From assembly GCA_963995525.1 (NCBI GenBank), contig OZ023214.1, positions 30,685,724 through 30,749,723 on the forward strand: a DNA stretch of 64,000 bases, written 5' to 3'. This document shows, in pieces, positions 34,840-59,089 of this stretch. Each line of letters begins with the position of its first letter. The first letter of the stretch is position 1. Made by a program: the position numbers and the translations under genes. This stretch comes from Escarpia spicata. Lineage: Eukaryota; Annelida; Polychaeta; Sabellida; Siboglinidae. Below the pieces are notes generated by a model, which was given only the letters and a program-made list of their open reading frames with translations, was not told the DNA's origin and did not search any database.

Positions 34840-36185
34840 AGGACATACTAGTAGCTGTCCAGTGGGGCGAGGCGTGCAAAGAGGCGGACGAACTCACTAT
34901 CGTGTGTGGCAGTGGAAGACTCGGATAAAGACTTCAGCGACCTCATCACCAAAGCAATAGAGAACATCAACCGAGTGACGATTAGCAGTGTCTTGCCCGA
35001 CACAACAGGGACACAAGATGACAATATTAAGGAAATAAAAAATTTCCTTGGAGATAAGTGTAGTGACACGGGCGCCCGGTTCGTTGACAACGATAAAAAC
35101 TTCTTGTTTCGTGCTGGATCCTGCGACACGTCAGCATTCCAGAGTGACGGTATCAGACTTCTGGTCATCCATTGTCGAAAGGGAGCCGCAATAGGCCGAG
35201 TGCGACTGGGAAACGACCACCGAAACAGGACCGAGGTACGCCTTCTAATGCGGGGACCGTGCAACTGCTGGCTACGTGCGTATTGCTGGCCAGTGTAACA
35301 AGTGTGGTGAGACAAATCACGTCACCCAGACGACATGTCGACATGAGAATGCTGTGTCGTGTTTTGTATGTGGCCAAAGAGCAAACATCATAGGAAAAGG
35401 GACTAGGTAAGTGGCCGAAATAACACGGTCATGCCATGTACGGAATACGGAGCTCTCAATATTCGATCTATAACCACCTGTTGCCGTAGCATACCACAAC
35501 ACAGAACAACAGATGTGAATGCAGACAATTTAATCACGCTTGCGATCAATCCAAGGTGTAGCTTACCAGTGATTCTGAGTCTCAACGCTCTGTCACAATT
35601 ATTGAGAAATCAGATGAATTGCTCGCGGTGGCACGTACGAACAACGTGGGCTGCGTGTATATCACAGAAACCTGGTTCAAGACTTACATGTCGACGGAAT
35701 CTGTCTGGTTGGCAGGCTTCGGTTGTGAACCAAAGATAAAGGATAAAGGAGGCGGAGGAGTGGCGTGTTATGTGGCCGAGACCATTGAGTATGATTGGTT
35801 ACATGATATTGAAGAAGCTGAACACGAAGTGATATGGATTAAAATGAAGCCTAAGAAACTAGTCTGGACATAGTTTTGCGACGTAGCCCAGATTGTGGTG
35901 TCATTATAAGTGGGGACTTTAATCAATTCAAGGACACGTTTTTAAGGTCACATTATGGATACGATCAGCTTGTTAAGACAGCCACGCGTAATTATTGTGC
36001 AATCCCTATCTGGGACAGCGATACAGTATCAGAGACAAAAACCAAGACATGTGCACGGAGATTCAAAGAAGGATCACTGCCGGCTGGACAGCATTCGCCA
36101 AACACCGCGACATCTTCAAGGGTAACTTTGGAACCTGCTTGAAGAGACAAATTACTGAACTGTGCACGCATTACATATATACAGG
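34840..36185 (+). mobile_element. Fragmented CR1-like LINE (ORF1 esterase-like and zinc knuckle, endonuclease, RT tail)
   Basis: In order: an SGNH/esterase-like C-terminal part (ENINRVTISSVLP ... GARFVDNDKNF ... DGIRL, 34906-35170), a Cys-rich knuckle (QCNKCGETNHVT ... CFVCGQ, about 35290-35385), an endonuclease piece (GCVYITETWF ... GGVACYV ... GVIISGDFNQF, 35640-35930), and after a large internal deletion an RT C-terminal tail (EIQRRITAGWTAFAKHRDIF, about 36050-36180). Many frameshifts show an old, inactive copy. ORF1 proteins with an esterase domain are a feature of the CR1 group. Confidence 0.72.
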
Positions 36186-36628
36186 AATATGACACACCTG
36201 ACTCGCAGTCTGGCATGAATTCTGTTGTGTACAGAAAATCTATTATTGTTTCGATTAACGGTTTCTATTACATTTGGTATTACATTAATACAATTTCTGC
36301 TATCATGGTAAGTAGTACTATTGCTTGGGCACTGTTATACTATTGGTGAATATGAACTGCTTGTTTCCTAGGTATCTAAATGGGCACAAGTTGAATAAAT
36401 ACTAATTATGTCAATAGAAAACATTTTATTTTAATAACACCACAAACACACAGATAATTGCGTTGTTGTAAATTTGGGTACAACAACACATTAAGAAGTT
36501 TTGCTCAAATCAAACTAGGCTATAGGGTGAGATTAAATTGCTTTGAATTCAGTACAGGTTTTAGCTCCATCCAGCTCGACGCTAACATTCAAAATTGTCT
36601 GCCTGCGTAACTGAAACCAAGCCCTTGT

Positions 36629-36713
<85 letters not shown>

Positions 36714-37025
36714 GGTGTGCAGAAGAACATCCCAATAGTTAGTAATTGGTTTGCTAATCCTGCGTTGTTTCGTTGAACAAGTATTCGCTTAAATGAGGGC
36801 TTAGCCGTCGTTTGCAGCTACGGTGCTGTCACTACATTATAGGGCAAACAAACCAGTTATCTTGGTATGTTTCCAATACTAGATGCAATAGAAAAGTAAT
36901 ATACATTATTTTTGGATGTAATAATCTTACAGTTACTTATATTTTGTATTGCAGAAGGAACAAAATGCATACTAGTGCATCAATCCATTACTGTGAACCC
37001 CGCGTAAGTTCGCAATGACACCCAC
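36186..37025. other. Intergenic stretch with one (GT)n array
   Basis: Only the microsatellite at 36630-36718 is recognised. Confidence 0.4.
36630..36718. repeat. (GT)n microsatellite
   Basis: About 40 GT units ending in GTGGGTGG. Confidence 0.95.
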
Positions 37026-37029
37026 CCAC

Positions 37030-38395
37030 CCACACATATTTTAGCGCTGCTTCCACCTCCCTTGGCGTTATCTTTGGTCCCTCTTTTGGGTCGGTGTGAA
37101 TTATGGTCCTCTGTTCACTGTCGTATAGCTGGGTGTAGAATTCCTCTATTCGTTCCATGATCATATCTTGGTCTTGTATTTATCTACTCTGCTTTTCTAG
37201 AAGTGTAATAAGTTTATATCGGCCTAGTGCCTGTGTTCTTCTGGCTTTCTTTTCACGCTCTTTGATGCCATAATCGTTGGCATCAAATATGATCTCTGGT
37301 TTGTACTTCCTGATGTCCTCCTTCGCTTTCTGTTTGATGATCTTGCATATTTCTGCGCACTCTATTTGTATTTTACGGTCGCCGTTATCCACCATTTTTC
37401 GTCGTTTCTTCATTAGTGCTCATGTCGGTGACGATATTCTCGTCATTAATTGCCTGTCCATTGCTTTGGCTACACTTGACGCACTTAACTGGATCATCTC
37501 AGTGATGTCTTTGCTCATGGTGTCGATGTCGTCTAGTTATTGTAGTGTCTCGATCGATTTCGCAGTTCGATTTGGAATTCTACCTTTTTTGTTCCTATTT
37601 GTGTGGTATCTACACTTGGTGGTCTCTTGTTTATCAACTTCTTCCTTTCGGCCTTGACGTCCATTTTGATGTTGCTCATTACCATTCTGTGGTCACTTCC
37701 GATATTGACTTGATTGATGACAGTTACGTCAGTGAACATGTCTGGCCTGTTTATCAGGATGTAGTCAGTTTCGTTCTTCGTTTCTGCATTTGGGCTTTTC
37801 CACGTCCATCTCCTCCCTGCTTTCTTCTGGAACATGGTATTCATGATTTTGTACTTTCTTGATGTTGCCCATTCTACCAAGGTTTCTACCTTTCGTTTCT
37901 CACACCTAGGCCAAATTTGCCTGTTGCCGTTTCCGAAATGTTTATTCGTTTCCCTACTTGCGCATTAAAGTCTCCCATCACTATTGAGTAGTGGGTTGTA
38001 GTGTAGTTGTAGAAGTTGTTTGTGTCTTCTTCTGAGTATGATGTTGTTGGTGCATATACTTGTACTATCTTCAGTTTATTATGCACAGAACAAGTTCTGC
38101 TACTCTGGGGCTGAAGCTGTTAACCCTCACTATATTGTCTTTTTATTTCTTGTTTACGAGAAAGCCGACTCCTGATTGGCCGTTGTTCGCCGTGGAATGG
38201 TATAGTAGGTGGCCGCTTTGTAAAGTAGTGAAGCATTCCTCTCTTTTTTGACTTTTCCGATCCCGATCACATCCCATACCAACCTGGTTTCCCTAAGTTC
38301 TTCCTCCATTTCTTGCATCTGTTCTTCTCTTAGTAGTATTCTTATGTTATATGTTGCTATCTTCAGTGTACTTACCTTCTCTCGTATACTTGGTT
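37030..38395 (-). mobile_element. RTE-like LINE fragment: endonuclease and linker
   Basis: Read on the minus strand from about 38395: LKIATYNIRILLREEQ (endonuclease start), WDVIGIG, then KIVQVYAPTTSYSEED, the catalytic MGDFNAQVGKR, FGLGVRNERG, RRWTWKSPNAETKNETDYI, and GSDHRMV, followed by the linker EYaE-like region ECAEICKIIKQKAKEDIRKY. This order and the YAPT/GDFNAQVG/RRWTW motifs are typical of RTE-type endonucleases. Stops and frameshifts break it, and the reverse transcriptase is missing. Confidence 0.82.
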
Positions 38396-38429
38396 GATTG
38401 GTCTCACTTAGCCGGTGGCCAAAGATCTC

Positions 38430-38860
38430 AATCTATTCTTGAATGTGTTCAAAGGGTGCGCTGGTACAACTTATTCGGGAAGTGTATTCCAAGAATCGAC
38501 AATACGATTGGTAAAGAAGTTGTTTCGTATTAATGTGCATGAATAGGTCTTCAGTAATTCTGGGCTATGGTCTCTCACCCTGCTAGCAGATCGATTAAAG
38601 AAATTGACATGTATTGGTTCTGATATAGCTACTGATGTTGCTAAATTCGCCTCTGTTCCATTCAAGAAAACATATGTAGTTGAGTTTCAACGCTCTCTTT
38701 TGAAATTTATCTGGTTCATTTGTTATCCTGTTTGGTAAAAGCAATTCTAGTCTGGAGAGGCATCCACCAACATTGGTCTAATCATGAAATTGTATATAGG
38801 CGTATAGGGTCTGTATTAACGTTTCAGATCTACTATCGAAACACCGCTTAATGAATACAG
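38430..38860 (-). mobile_element. LINE reverse transcriptase C-terminal fragment
   Basis: On the minus strand an open piece contains FFNRSASRVRDHSPELLKTY and RNNFFTNRIVDSWNTLPE, the common C-terminal pattern of CR1/L2-type ORF2 (R..F..RV...WN.LP). Upstream, at about 38800-38720, YNFMIRPMLVDASP resembles the 'LYxxxVRPxLEYASP' part. It is a separate insertion from the RTE piece next to it, or a nested one. Confidence 0.75.
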
Positions 38861-39360
38861 CCTTAATTTGCCTTTGTTGTAATAATGTTCTATGTGAGTG
38901 TTACAGGCTGTAGATCCTAAATACTTTTTTTTTGACAACAGGTAGTATTGGATAATGTTTAGGAGCCTTCTACAGCACCATTCTTGAAGCTCATCAAAAC
39001 ATTGACAAAACCATTACCGTAATTGTAAAACAATTACTGTGGTGCTAGGCCTCCACTCCAAATATTGGGGATGGCGGGTTCAGCCCCTCAAGCCCACTCT
39101 TCCGTCGCGTATCTGTGGGATATTGCTCACCCTGTGGATATTTTATAAACCGCTCTGCTGTGATAATGAATAATAGTTGTTGTAATTATTGGGTAAACAT
39201 TTAACAGGGGCATCCAAGGCCACAGTCGATACGACACTCGCGGTTACACAAACACAATTTTATTCAGCAACAACGATTATTCTAGTGACAATTACACAGA
39301 AACATCAATAGGTTCAATTCATTTGTGATTTAATTCACAATTAAACGTTCACTGTATAAA
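38861..39360. other. Intergenic stretch, nothing recognised
   Basis: No supported gene. Confidence 0.3.
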
Positions 39361-39366
39361 CCTTTG

Positions 39367-40235
39367 CAAAAGAAAAAGAAAAGGAGGGGAGAAACGGTAG
39401 AAGAAAAGAACAATGGAAGGTAGAAAGGAAGGAAAGGATGAAGGAAGGAATGACAAAGGAGGAAGAACAATGGAATGTAGAAAGGAAGGAAGGGAGGAAG
39501 GGAGGAAGGGAGGAAGGGAGGAAGGAAGGAATGACAAAGGAGGAAGAACAATGGAAGGTAGAAAGGAAGGAAAGGATGAAGGAAGGAATGACAAAGGAGG
39601 AAGAACAATGGAATGTAGAAAGGAAGGAAGGGAGGAAGGGAGGAAGGGAGGAAGGGAGGAAGGGAGGAAGGGAGGAAGGAAGGAATGACAAAGGAGGAAG
39701 AACAATGGAAGGTAGAAAGGAAGGAAAGGAGGAAGGAAGGAATGACAAAGGAGGAAGAACAATGAAAGGTAGAAAGGAAGGAAGGGAGGAGGAAGGAATG
39801 ACAAAAGAGGAAGAACAATGGAAGGTAGAAAGGAAGGAAGGGAGGAAGGAAGGAATGACAAAGGAGGAAGAATAATGGAAGGTAGAAAGAAAGGAAGGGA
39901 GGAATAACAAAGGACTAAGAACAATGGAAAGTATAAAGGAAGAAAGGGTGGAAGGAAGGAATGAAAACGGAGGAAGAACAGAAGGGAGGAACACAATGAA
40001 TATGGAAAGTAAATACCATTAAAAAAGAAAGAACAAAAATAAGAAAGAAGGGAAATAAAAGCAAACAGATGAAGAAAGAATAACAGAAAGAAAGAAGAAA
40101 ACAGGACAAATAAATAATAATGAAAGACGGAAACAAAGAACGTAAGAAATGAAACAATAAAGGCAAGGAAGAAAATAAAACACGAAAGGAAGAGCAAAAT
40201 GTAGAAGAGATGACAAAATAGAGATCTACAAGTGG
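39367..40235. repeat. Polypurine tract with nested GGAAGG repeats (about 870 bp)
   Basis: The plus strand is almost entirely A and G. From 39410 to 39900 a longer unit recurs: GGAAGGAATGACAAAGGAGGAAGAACAATGGAA(G/T)GTAGA-like in shortened form, with variable numbers of GGAAGGGA between copies. Towards 40235 it decays into a simple purine-rich sequence. Long open frames on both strands are by-products. Confidence 0.9.
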
Positions 40236-40806
40236 GCATGTGAAAAACAAAACGAGACCTGCTTACAAGTAAGTTGATAGAAATGAGTATCCGCTCATCG
40301 CTCTATGTTGACGTATACTCCGAAACACCGGGTGTTATACGTATTAGGCCTACGAAATACCGGTTCGATGTGACTCGAAATAACATAAGACAAAACAATA
40401 CGGAAACAGCCGAACCACTAGAAGTAGTCTGAACTACAAGACCATAGCTATAGTGTAAGAGGGGGGCAAGAGCACATTAGATTTTACATAGGTGGCCATT
40501 ATAACGTTTCCTTCATTTCTTGCAAAGTTTGTACAACAATCATCTTGAAAATTTCACATCATATTTAACCTCCATTAACACAAATGCTGTGGAAAATTCG
40601 TGAAAATCTCGTACCTCGTTTTTTTATAGAAAAATCCACCCAAACCTGATACCCGTCAATTTTGCCCAAATCTGGTGACGGATTTTGAAATATTGGTTCG
40701 TTCTGCAAAATAGCCACTGTGCGAATATGCGAGACTAGCGCATATTAATTGCTAGCTCGTGAAAAACCTAATGCAGTAGTACATTCAGTATTCACTAGAA
40801 CAACAT

Positions 40807-41452
40807 GTCTAAGGCTGAAACCACGAACTACACACGAGGCAGTACTCTCTAAAGGTCTAAGGCTGAAACCATGAACTACACATGAGGAAGTACTCTTCTA
40901 AAGGTCTAAGACTGAAACCATGAACTACACATGAGGCAGTACTCTCTAAAGGTCTAAGACTGAAACCATGAACTACACATGAGGCAGTACTCTCTAAAGG
41001 TCTAAGACTGAAACCACGAACTACACATGAGGCAGTACTCTCTAAAGGTCTAAGGTTGAAACCATGAACTACACACGAGGCAGTACTCTCTAAAGGTCTA
41101 AGGCTGAAACCATGAACTACATATGAGGCAGTACTCTCTAAAGGTCTAAGACTGAAACCATGAACTACACATGAGGCAGTACTCTCTAAAGGTCTAAGGC
41201 TGAAACCATGAACTACATATGAGGCAGTACTCTCTAAAGGTCTAAGACTGAAACCATGAACTACACATGAGGCAGTACTCTCTAAAAGTCTAAGGCTGAA
41301 ACCATGAACTACACATGAGGCAGTACTCTCTAAAGGTCTAAGGCTAAAACCATGAACTACATATGAGGCAGTACTCTCTAAAGGTCTAAGGCTGAAACCA
41401 TGAACTACACATGAGGCAGTACTCTCTAAAGGTCTAAGGCTAAAACCGTTAC
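40807..41452. repeat. 48-bp minisatellite, about 13 copies, open on the minus strand
   Basis: Highly similar 48-bp units (about 95% identity), each containing TCTAAGGCTGAAACCATGA and GAGGCAGTACTCTCTAAAGG. As 48 is a multiple of three, the minus-strand frame stays open and reads a 16-residue repeat (GFSLRPLESTASCVVH). No flanking exon evidence supports translation, so I annotate it as a repeat. Confidence 0.92.
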
Positions 41453-43003
41453 GGTTGGCATGTAGCAAAGGACAATTACTTCGTATCATAAAATATAGCT
41501 TCAAGAAATTTAACAGATTGTGCCTAAATCTAACTATTATCGAGCAAGCGTATACATACATACATACATACAAAAATACATAAATACATACATACATACA
41601 TGTGACACAAGAGGCTTACGTCTATTGTATCACATATAGACGTAAAAGTGTTTAGTTAATGATTCTATTTAACTATTTATATGCAATTTAGACATTTTTA
41701 TTATTATTTACAATTCCATTTATTTAGATCGTATATCCCATTCAATGTTTTATTGATCTACTTTCACTAAATGTTTTATCATTTTTATGTACTTATTGTA
41801 CCATTCAGCCATTATTGCTTCAAAGGAAATAAACTTATTATTAATTAAATTAACAAAATACAATACGAATATTATCTGACAATTCTATACTATCACGATT
41901 AGGACCTATCGATGGGTGTGAACTCACGTTCTCTCCGACCTTCGTCATTTTGAACATACAACGAGCATTGCAGCACGTACCCTTACTACAGTCAACAATA
42001 ACCCATTGAATGAGGATACATATGGTTGTCAGCCTAAAACGATAGTTGTTTTTGTTGAAACGCGTGGATTACACTTTGAGACGCGGTAGATAACATGCGT
42101 AAAACCGTAAATTCCAAGGTATTAAAAGTAATGTTGACATACAGTCTGTACATACATGTGGGAAGCACAATTCTCATAAATTATTGTGCTCCTGGGAATT
42201 TTTTTACTGAACTGCAGATAGGGTGATTTTACACAAAACGCTGCGGGTGCTGCAATTTCTGCAATGCTATCACCTATTATCTATATCTAAGGATGTAGGC
42301 CTTGCCAAAATCATTATGAGCACTCGTCCCTAAAATGTACCGATGGCCCAAACATTTTGGCTCCTGGCTCCTGGCCTACCAGGGAGTTCATTACGTGTAT
42401 TATATAACATTTACCCCTTTTACTTTTGGTCATTCAAAATGTTTTTATGTATAAATAGTGGAAATACTATAGCGTTAGCTACTGCTGATCCATTTGAACA
42501 TCTGGTAGAACAACCTATGCCTCAATGAAATAATCCATGTAGCAATAGTTTGCCTTTAGACTTGAACAATCGAATCACCAGTGTTCAGTATCACTGTAAA
42601 GGTTGAAACCACCCGGTGTACAGGTACAATGATCGCTAATGCTAGCAAAAACCGAACTACCAGTATTGGCTCTATAGTGTTTGGTATGAAGTTAAAAGTG
42701 ACAACATTTTCTCTGGAAAAATCATTCTTGAGAACATTTTGTCATTGATATTTGGTACAATACACAGCAAGTTTGAATAATAAAATAATTACGGAATGCA
42801 GCTGGAATTAAAACACTTCTTCTAATTATTCCAATGATCGTGTTTCCGTCTGCATCCGCAACACCGCACTGCTAAGAAATTTTCGTGTTCGCGCTAATTG
42901 TTATTAAACAAATCTTCTGATGGTAGCAGGCAGTGTACAATGCACATTGTGCATTTTCCATCTGTTCCCATATCCCGTGTAACCGTTTGATTTTGCTTAA
43001 ATC
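41453..43003. other. Downstream region of the NIT-cyclase gene
   Basis: Probably includes the 3' untranslated region of the gene ending at 43004. No clear AATAAA on the minus strand was found close to the stop. (CATA)n occurs at 41555-41600. Confidence 0.4.
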
Positions 43004-54583
<11,580 letters not shown>

Positions 54584-56570
54584 TTTTGCCCGCTTCGTTT
54601 GCCTCGCTCACGAACGACTGTGTAGCAACAGAGGTGAAAACCTGTAACAAATTAAAGTGTCTGTGACTTCTAGCTACCGTATATCATATGCCCTTTAACG
54701 CCTTTCACATTATCGGTAGTAATGAAAACTGCGCCATTTACGAATTATAACTTTATACGGTCCACACAAAACATAAATCGGCTGACGTTGCAACTATTAT
54801 AAATTATTATCGTTAAATAGTAGGTTTTACGTAAACGAAGTCACGTATTAGCGCCGTAGGTATGTTGGCCTACCTAAAGACTGTTCCTTACGGTCAAACA
54901 TTACCCGTGCCTCCTTTTTGTGCGTTTTTTGTCTGTCTCATTTGAAATTTATTTTGCGAAAACACAAACCTACACATTGTGAACTAGGTTTACTATATGA
55001 ACCCCGCGACATAACTGCATTGCAACTATTTTGTGTTATAATTGTTAACGTTTATTATTACTGTGTGACCAGGCTTTAAGAATGAATATATTTTGGATTT
55101 TACGTTTGGTTCATTTAAACGGGTAATATCGTGACTGATATGTTACAAATATTTTGAAAAACATCTACTCGAGCAAGTGTTTCCGTCCCATCCCGTACAG
55201 GAAAATTTGCGATACTGAAATTGCAGTGGTCAGATGTACTGCCAACAAGAGCGGGTGTAATCTAAAGCTGATAATTTTGATACTGTAGTAAGTTCGTATA
55301 AAATGGCAAACTTTAAGCGTATATCCAACAGGTCGCTGCATCATCTCAGCATGTAAGTACGTATACGTTGATGAACAACTGCCAGTTGCTCCCAAATTTA
55401 TATTCATATACCGTATAGAGAACGTGAGCATTAACAGTATGGCCCGTCGATTACAAAGACACTGTTTACCGACTGCCATCATTTTGTGCAAATATATCAT
55501 AATTAAAGATGGCGTAACAAGAATTTAGTTCAACTACCTGTTGGCGGAAGAAAAAAAAGATTAGAGGAACGAGAACGCGGTAACCAAATCAAACAGATTA
55601 TATACGTTTGACGGAATGCAAGCAGGTAGAGTGCAATAGTCGCAATCAAGAGGATGTAATCTTACTGCTTCCATTTTAGAGCTTGGTCATTTGTATTCAT
55701 ACCACTTTGTCCAAGTGTTCCCAGTTGTGTAAATGTGTGCCTGGCTATAAACATCAGTATACATGTGTCAATAAATAGTCTTGGCGCAGTAATTTCACCG
55801 TGACTGAATGCTTCCTAAAAAAAAGTCGAGTTGGTGTTGGAATGAACATGTCTGCCAAGTGTGACGCACTTTCAGTAAACCTAGGCGATAAATAAGAACG
55901 TACCTTCAGGTTTTACATGTGCGGTTCACCAAATCGTTCCCTGAGGTTCGGCCCTACCGATTCTACCGCGGGAGGAAGCAGAGAGACGACTACAGTCACC
56001 GAAGCACGAAGAAGAGATGGACCTCGTTGATCTGTCTGACGTCGCCGCAGTTAGTTATACAATAGCTAACATACAAGATAGCGCGTAATTGCATTCAGTT
56101 GTCAATGAAGGAGACATGGCTAAATGAGGGAGTGGACATTTGACGTCATCAAATCAAGCAGGAGTGGTACAAAATAACGACAGGGTGCCTTTCTGGACGT
56201 CAAGGATGATTAGGTTGTATAGGAATATACATTGACTTATTAATTAATTGCATTCCTCCAAGAACGCTTACAAAGGAGACGGCACACCTGCAGAAAGACA
56301 TTTAATTGTTGTAATCAAGGATGTGCCAGTCTATGGAAATTGTCTAATAGCAACCATCGTATGCCTCCAACCGATGTTTTGCTCAATTCGTATCATCGAA
56401 GTCATTTCGCGAAAGCTGAACCTTTCCATCAACTACGACAAGTGAACTTGTTTGTTCAAATGTGTTGCTTGTTAACGATTGCTATTTCATATCTCACTCT
56501 ATAATTGATCTCCTCTCTACTGCTCTCTCCGCGTTACAACAAATCCTTTTCATCATGGTATATATCTCAC
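54584..56570. other. Region upstream of the NIT-cyclase gene
   Basis: Probable promoter side. No supported gene, TATA box or CpG cluster stands out. Open frames here (for example 55165-55500) show no family resemblance. Confidence 0.4.
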
Positions 56571-56587
56571 ATGCACGTACACATGGT

Positions 56588-56753
56588 GCATAGTACATAC
56601 ATGCATACATACATACGTACATACGTACATACGTACATAAGTACATACTGTCATGCATGCTTGCATACATGCATACATGCATACATGCATACATGCATAC
56701 ATTCATACATGCATACATGCATACATGCATACATGCATACATGCATACATGCA
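56588..56753. repeat. (CATA)n/(CATG)n tetranucleotide array
   Basis: Interrupted CATACATG and CATACGTA units. Confidence 0.92.
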
Positions 56754-56759
56754 CGAGAA

Positions 56760-59085
56760 AAGAAAAACAAGAACAATCAAGGGACCAGTAGTTGTTCTGG
56801 ATCATCCAGAACCAGACCTGCAGTAGTCACCAGCGGTGTCATCATCATCAGTGAAAAGACTCACTTGGAAGTAAGCACCGTTTGGTAGTTTTAATTAAAA
56901 CGATGTAGGCACAGTTTGTAGTGTTCACTCTAAAACATTGACGTACAATGATTGTAAATAATTGTTTCTATACGTCAATGCCAAATCGACAAATAAAAAA
57001 GAATGCATGCACAATTTGCATGCTAAATTGCTAAGGTTAGTTCATTTTAATGCAGATCAAACATTAACACTGCAGTTGCCAAACAAATTGTTATTCGTTT
57101 TATACAAAGAATGCTTTCAACATTTCAATCGACCAGGTGGTGGACATGAGATCTAAAACTTTCGCTGATATCTGATCATCAGGCGAAAGTTCTTACTTTG
57201 ACAAATTACAACTTTGGCACCACTTTACATAATGTATAAATAAATATGGACAACCTCAAGGCGAACCTGAAATGGCCAAATCTTCAGGCTTGACAACTTG
57301 AAAAATAGGCTTTGGCATGACAAATTGGCGCGCTCTGTCAACGAGCACAACAGCAAGCTTTGAAGATGACCGGATATACGGAACACAAAATGGACATAAT
57401 AATTGATAATAAAGGTCCTTCACACATTCTTGCCTCCTCATCAGCGATAAGACTCCCCTTTCTGAGATATACAAACATGCAACTCGCAACCACAGTATTT
57501 CGGCAACCATACAGCCACAAAATTATACGATTTCTCAGCATCATGCGCATATTAAAATAGGTGAAGCTAAACTTAATTTTGCATTGGTTAAATACAAGTA
57601 TTCACGTTCCAGCTCACTAGTTGAAAATTATTATTCGTATTCGAAATACACTCATTACACATCTTAAGTTGTTGATTGTTGAGAATAGCCTCTTTGACCG
57701 TCGGTAGTTATCTTAATCAGCATACTAAAAATAAAAAGACACTTTTTAACAGAGTTCTGTTGAGAAATAATGAACTATTTTATATGGCTTAATTTATGTG
57801 CTCATAATTGTTAAATCATCGTCACCCCGTTCATTCACCAGTATTTTGTCTGCATCTGTAACCTCTGAGTGACTACTACTACGGGATGAGCCCAAGACAT
57901 CGACTTCTGTGTCATCTATTCACCGGACTCGTTCTATGTGTCCTAACAACCTTCTAACCAACGATAAATTATGCTTTTGCAACAAATGTACCGGCGGAAT
58001 AATGTATGTATGACAAGCGGATATATATGTATATATATATATATATATAATGTTTGGTCTTTTATGATTTTACGCTTTACGTGTTATCTTAAAATTGCAT
58101 ATTGTTTGAAAAATGATATGGAGTTCAGGAAAGTGATAGTATATGGGGGCATGTTGATTTACTGAAAATTTATATTTAAAATTATGTAATATCTCAGAAT
58201 TCAACTTTAGAGGTGATGGACTGAAACATTCACCCTTCTTTTCCATTGAAAATGTTGTTTCCATTAAAGGGCAGCTAGGTTTGCGAAAAATTATGAATAA
58301 TTTGCTTTTTTGATTAAAAAAAGCCATTTGGAATAGATATTTCATCCAATATATTGTTCTTTTTATAACTGAAAGGACATTATCATTGTATGGAAACTGT
58401 CCTTTTTACCGTGGAAATACCGTGTTTAGAACCTTGCCCCAGTACTGTGTCCTTTTATAGCATCTTTACTCTTTGATAACGGAACGAACCCTATTGGGGG
58501 TCTGCCATTTTGTGTGAAAAAGTAGACTTGTTTACTCATGCAGTGATATTTAAACTGCGGCTGAATCAATTTGTTCAGGTGAATACAGGGCATTTTTTTA
58601 TTGAATTTTCACTGGGGGGGGGCAATGTCTTAAAAGGGCACTTCTTATGGGTAAAAGGGCAGTTTAAGCATACATTAATGATTATGTTCATAACCCTTAC
58701 GCATCTATGAAAGCTTAATATAATGTGCTATTATCTTTGTATCCACATAGTTGTGGGGCCTGCAGTGACGAGTGACGACTGCATCTTGGTATGAAAATAA
58801 ATGTTACACATATCCTAGAAACATGTTTTTATTAAAATCAGTACATGCAGTAGTCATACAAACATGAGACGCATCCTGCAAGTCAGAACGTTTGACAGTT
58901 GTCTCAATTTGACTAGACGAGTTACGTTTCTCGGGTGAATTCCCTAACGAATTCACAATGTCCGTAGATACCCCAGTACGAAGCCCAGCATCGATCTTCT
59001 CGTCTTCTCCAAGAATCTGACGACAGCGGGTCGAGGGTCATACTAGGCGGTGGCCACAGTATTCAGTGCCACCATGAGTGGTGCG
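56760..59085. other. Intergenic stretch, nothing firmly recognised
   Basis: AT-rich. It has a (TA)n at 58021-58050 and at 58390-58680 a segment with repeated AAAGGGCA(G/C) words on the plus strand that may be part of a mobile repeat. No gene is supported. Confidence 0.35.
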
Positions 59086-59089
59086 TTTC

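Noticed and set aside
39330..40250. Large frames on both strands of the polypurine tract
   Set aside because: Caused by the absence of stop codons in purine or pyrimidine repeats; composition is not protein-like.
40807..41452. CRISPR-like array
   Set aside because: Units follow each other without unique spacers and the genome is eukaryotic; it is a minisatellite.
55165..55500. 111-codon minus-strand frame upstream of the cyclase gene
   Set aside because: No recognised family, no splice signals in phase and biased AT-rich composition; probably chance.
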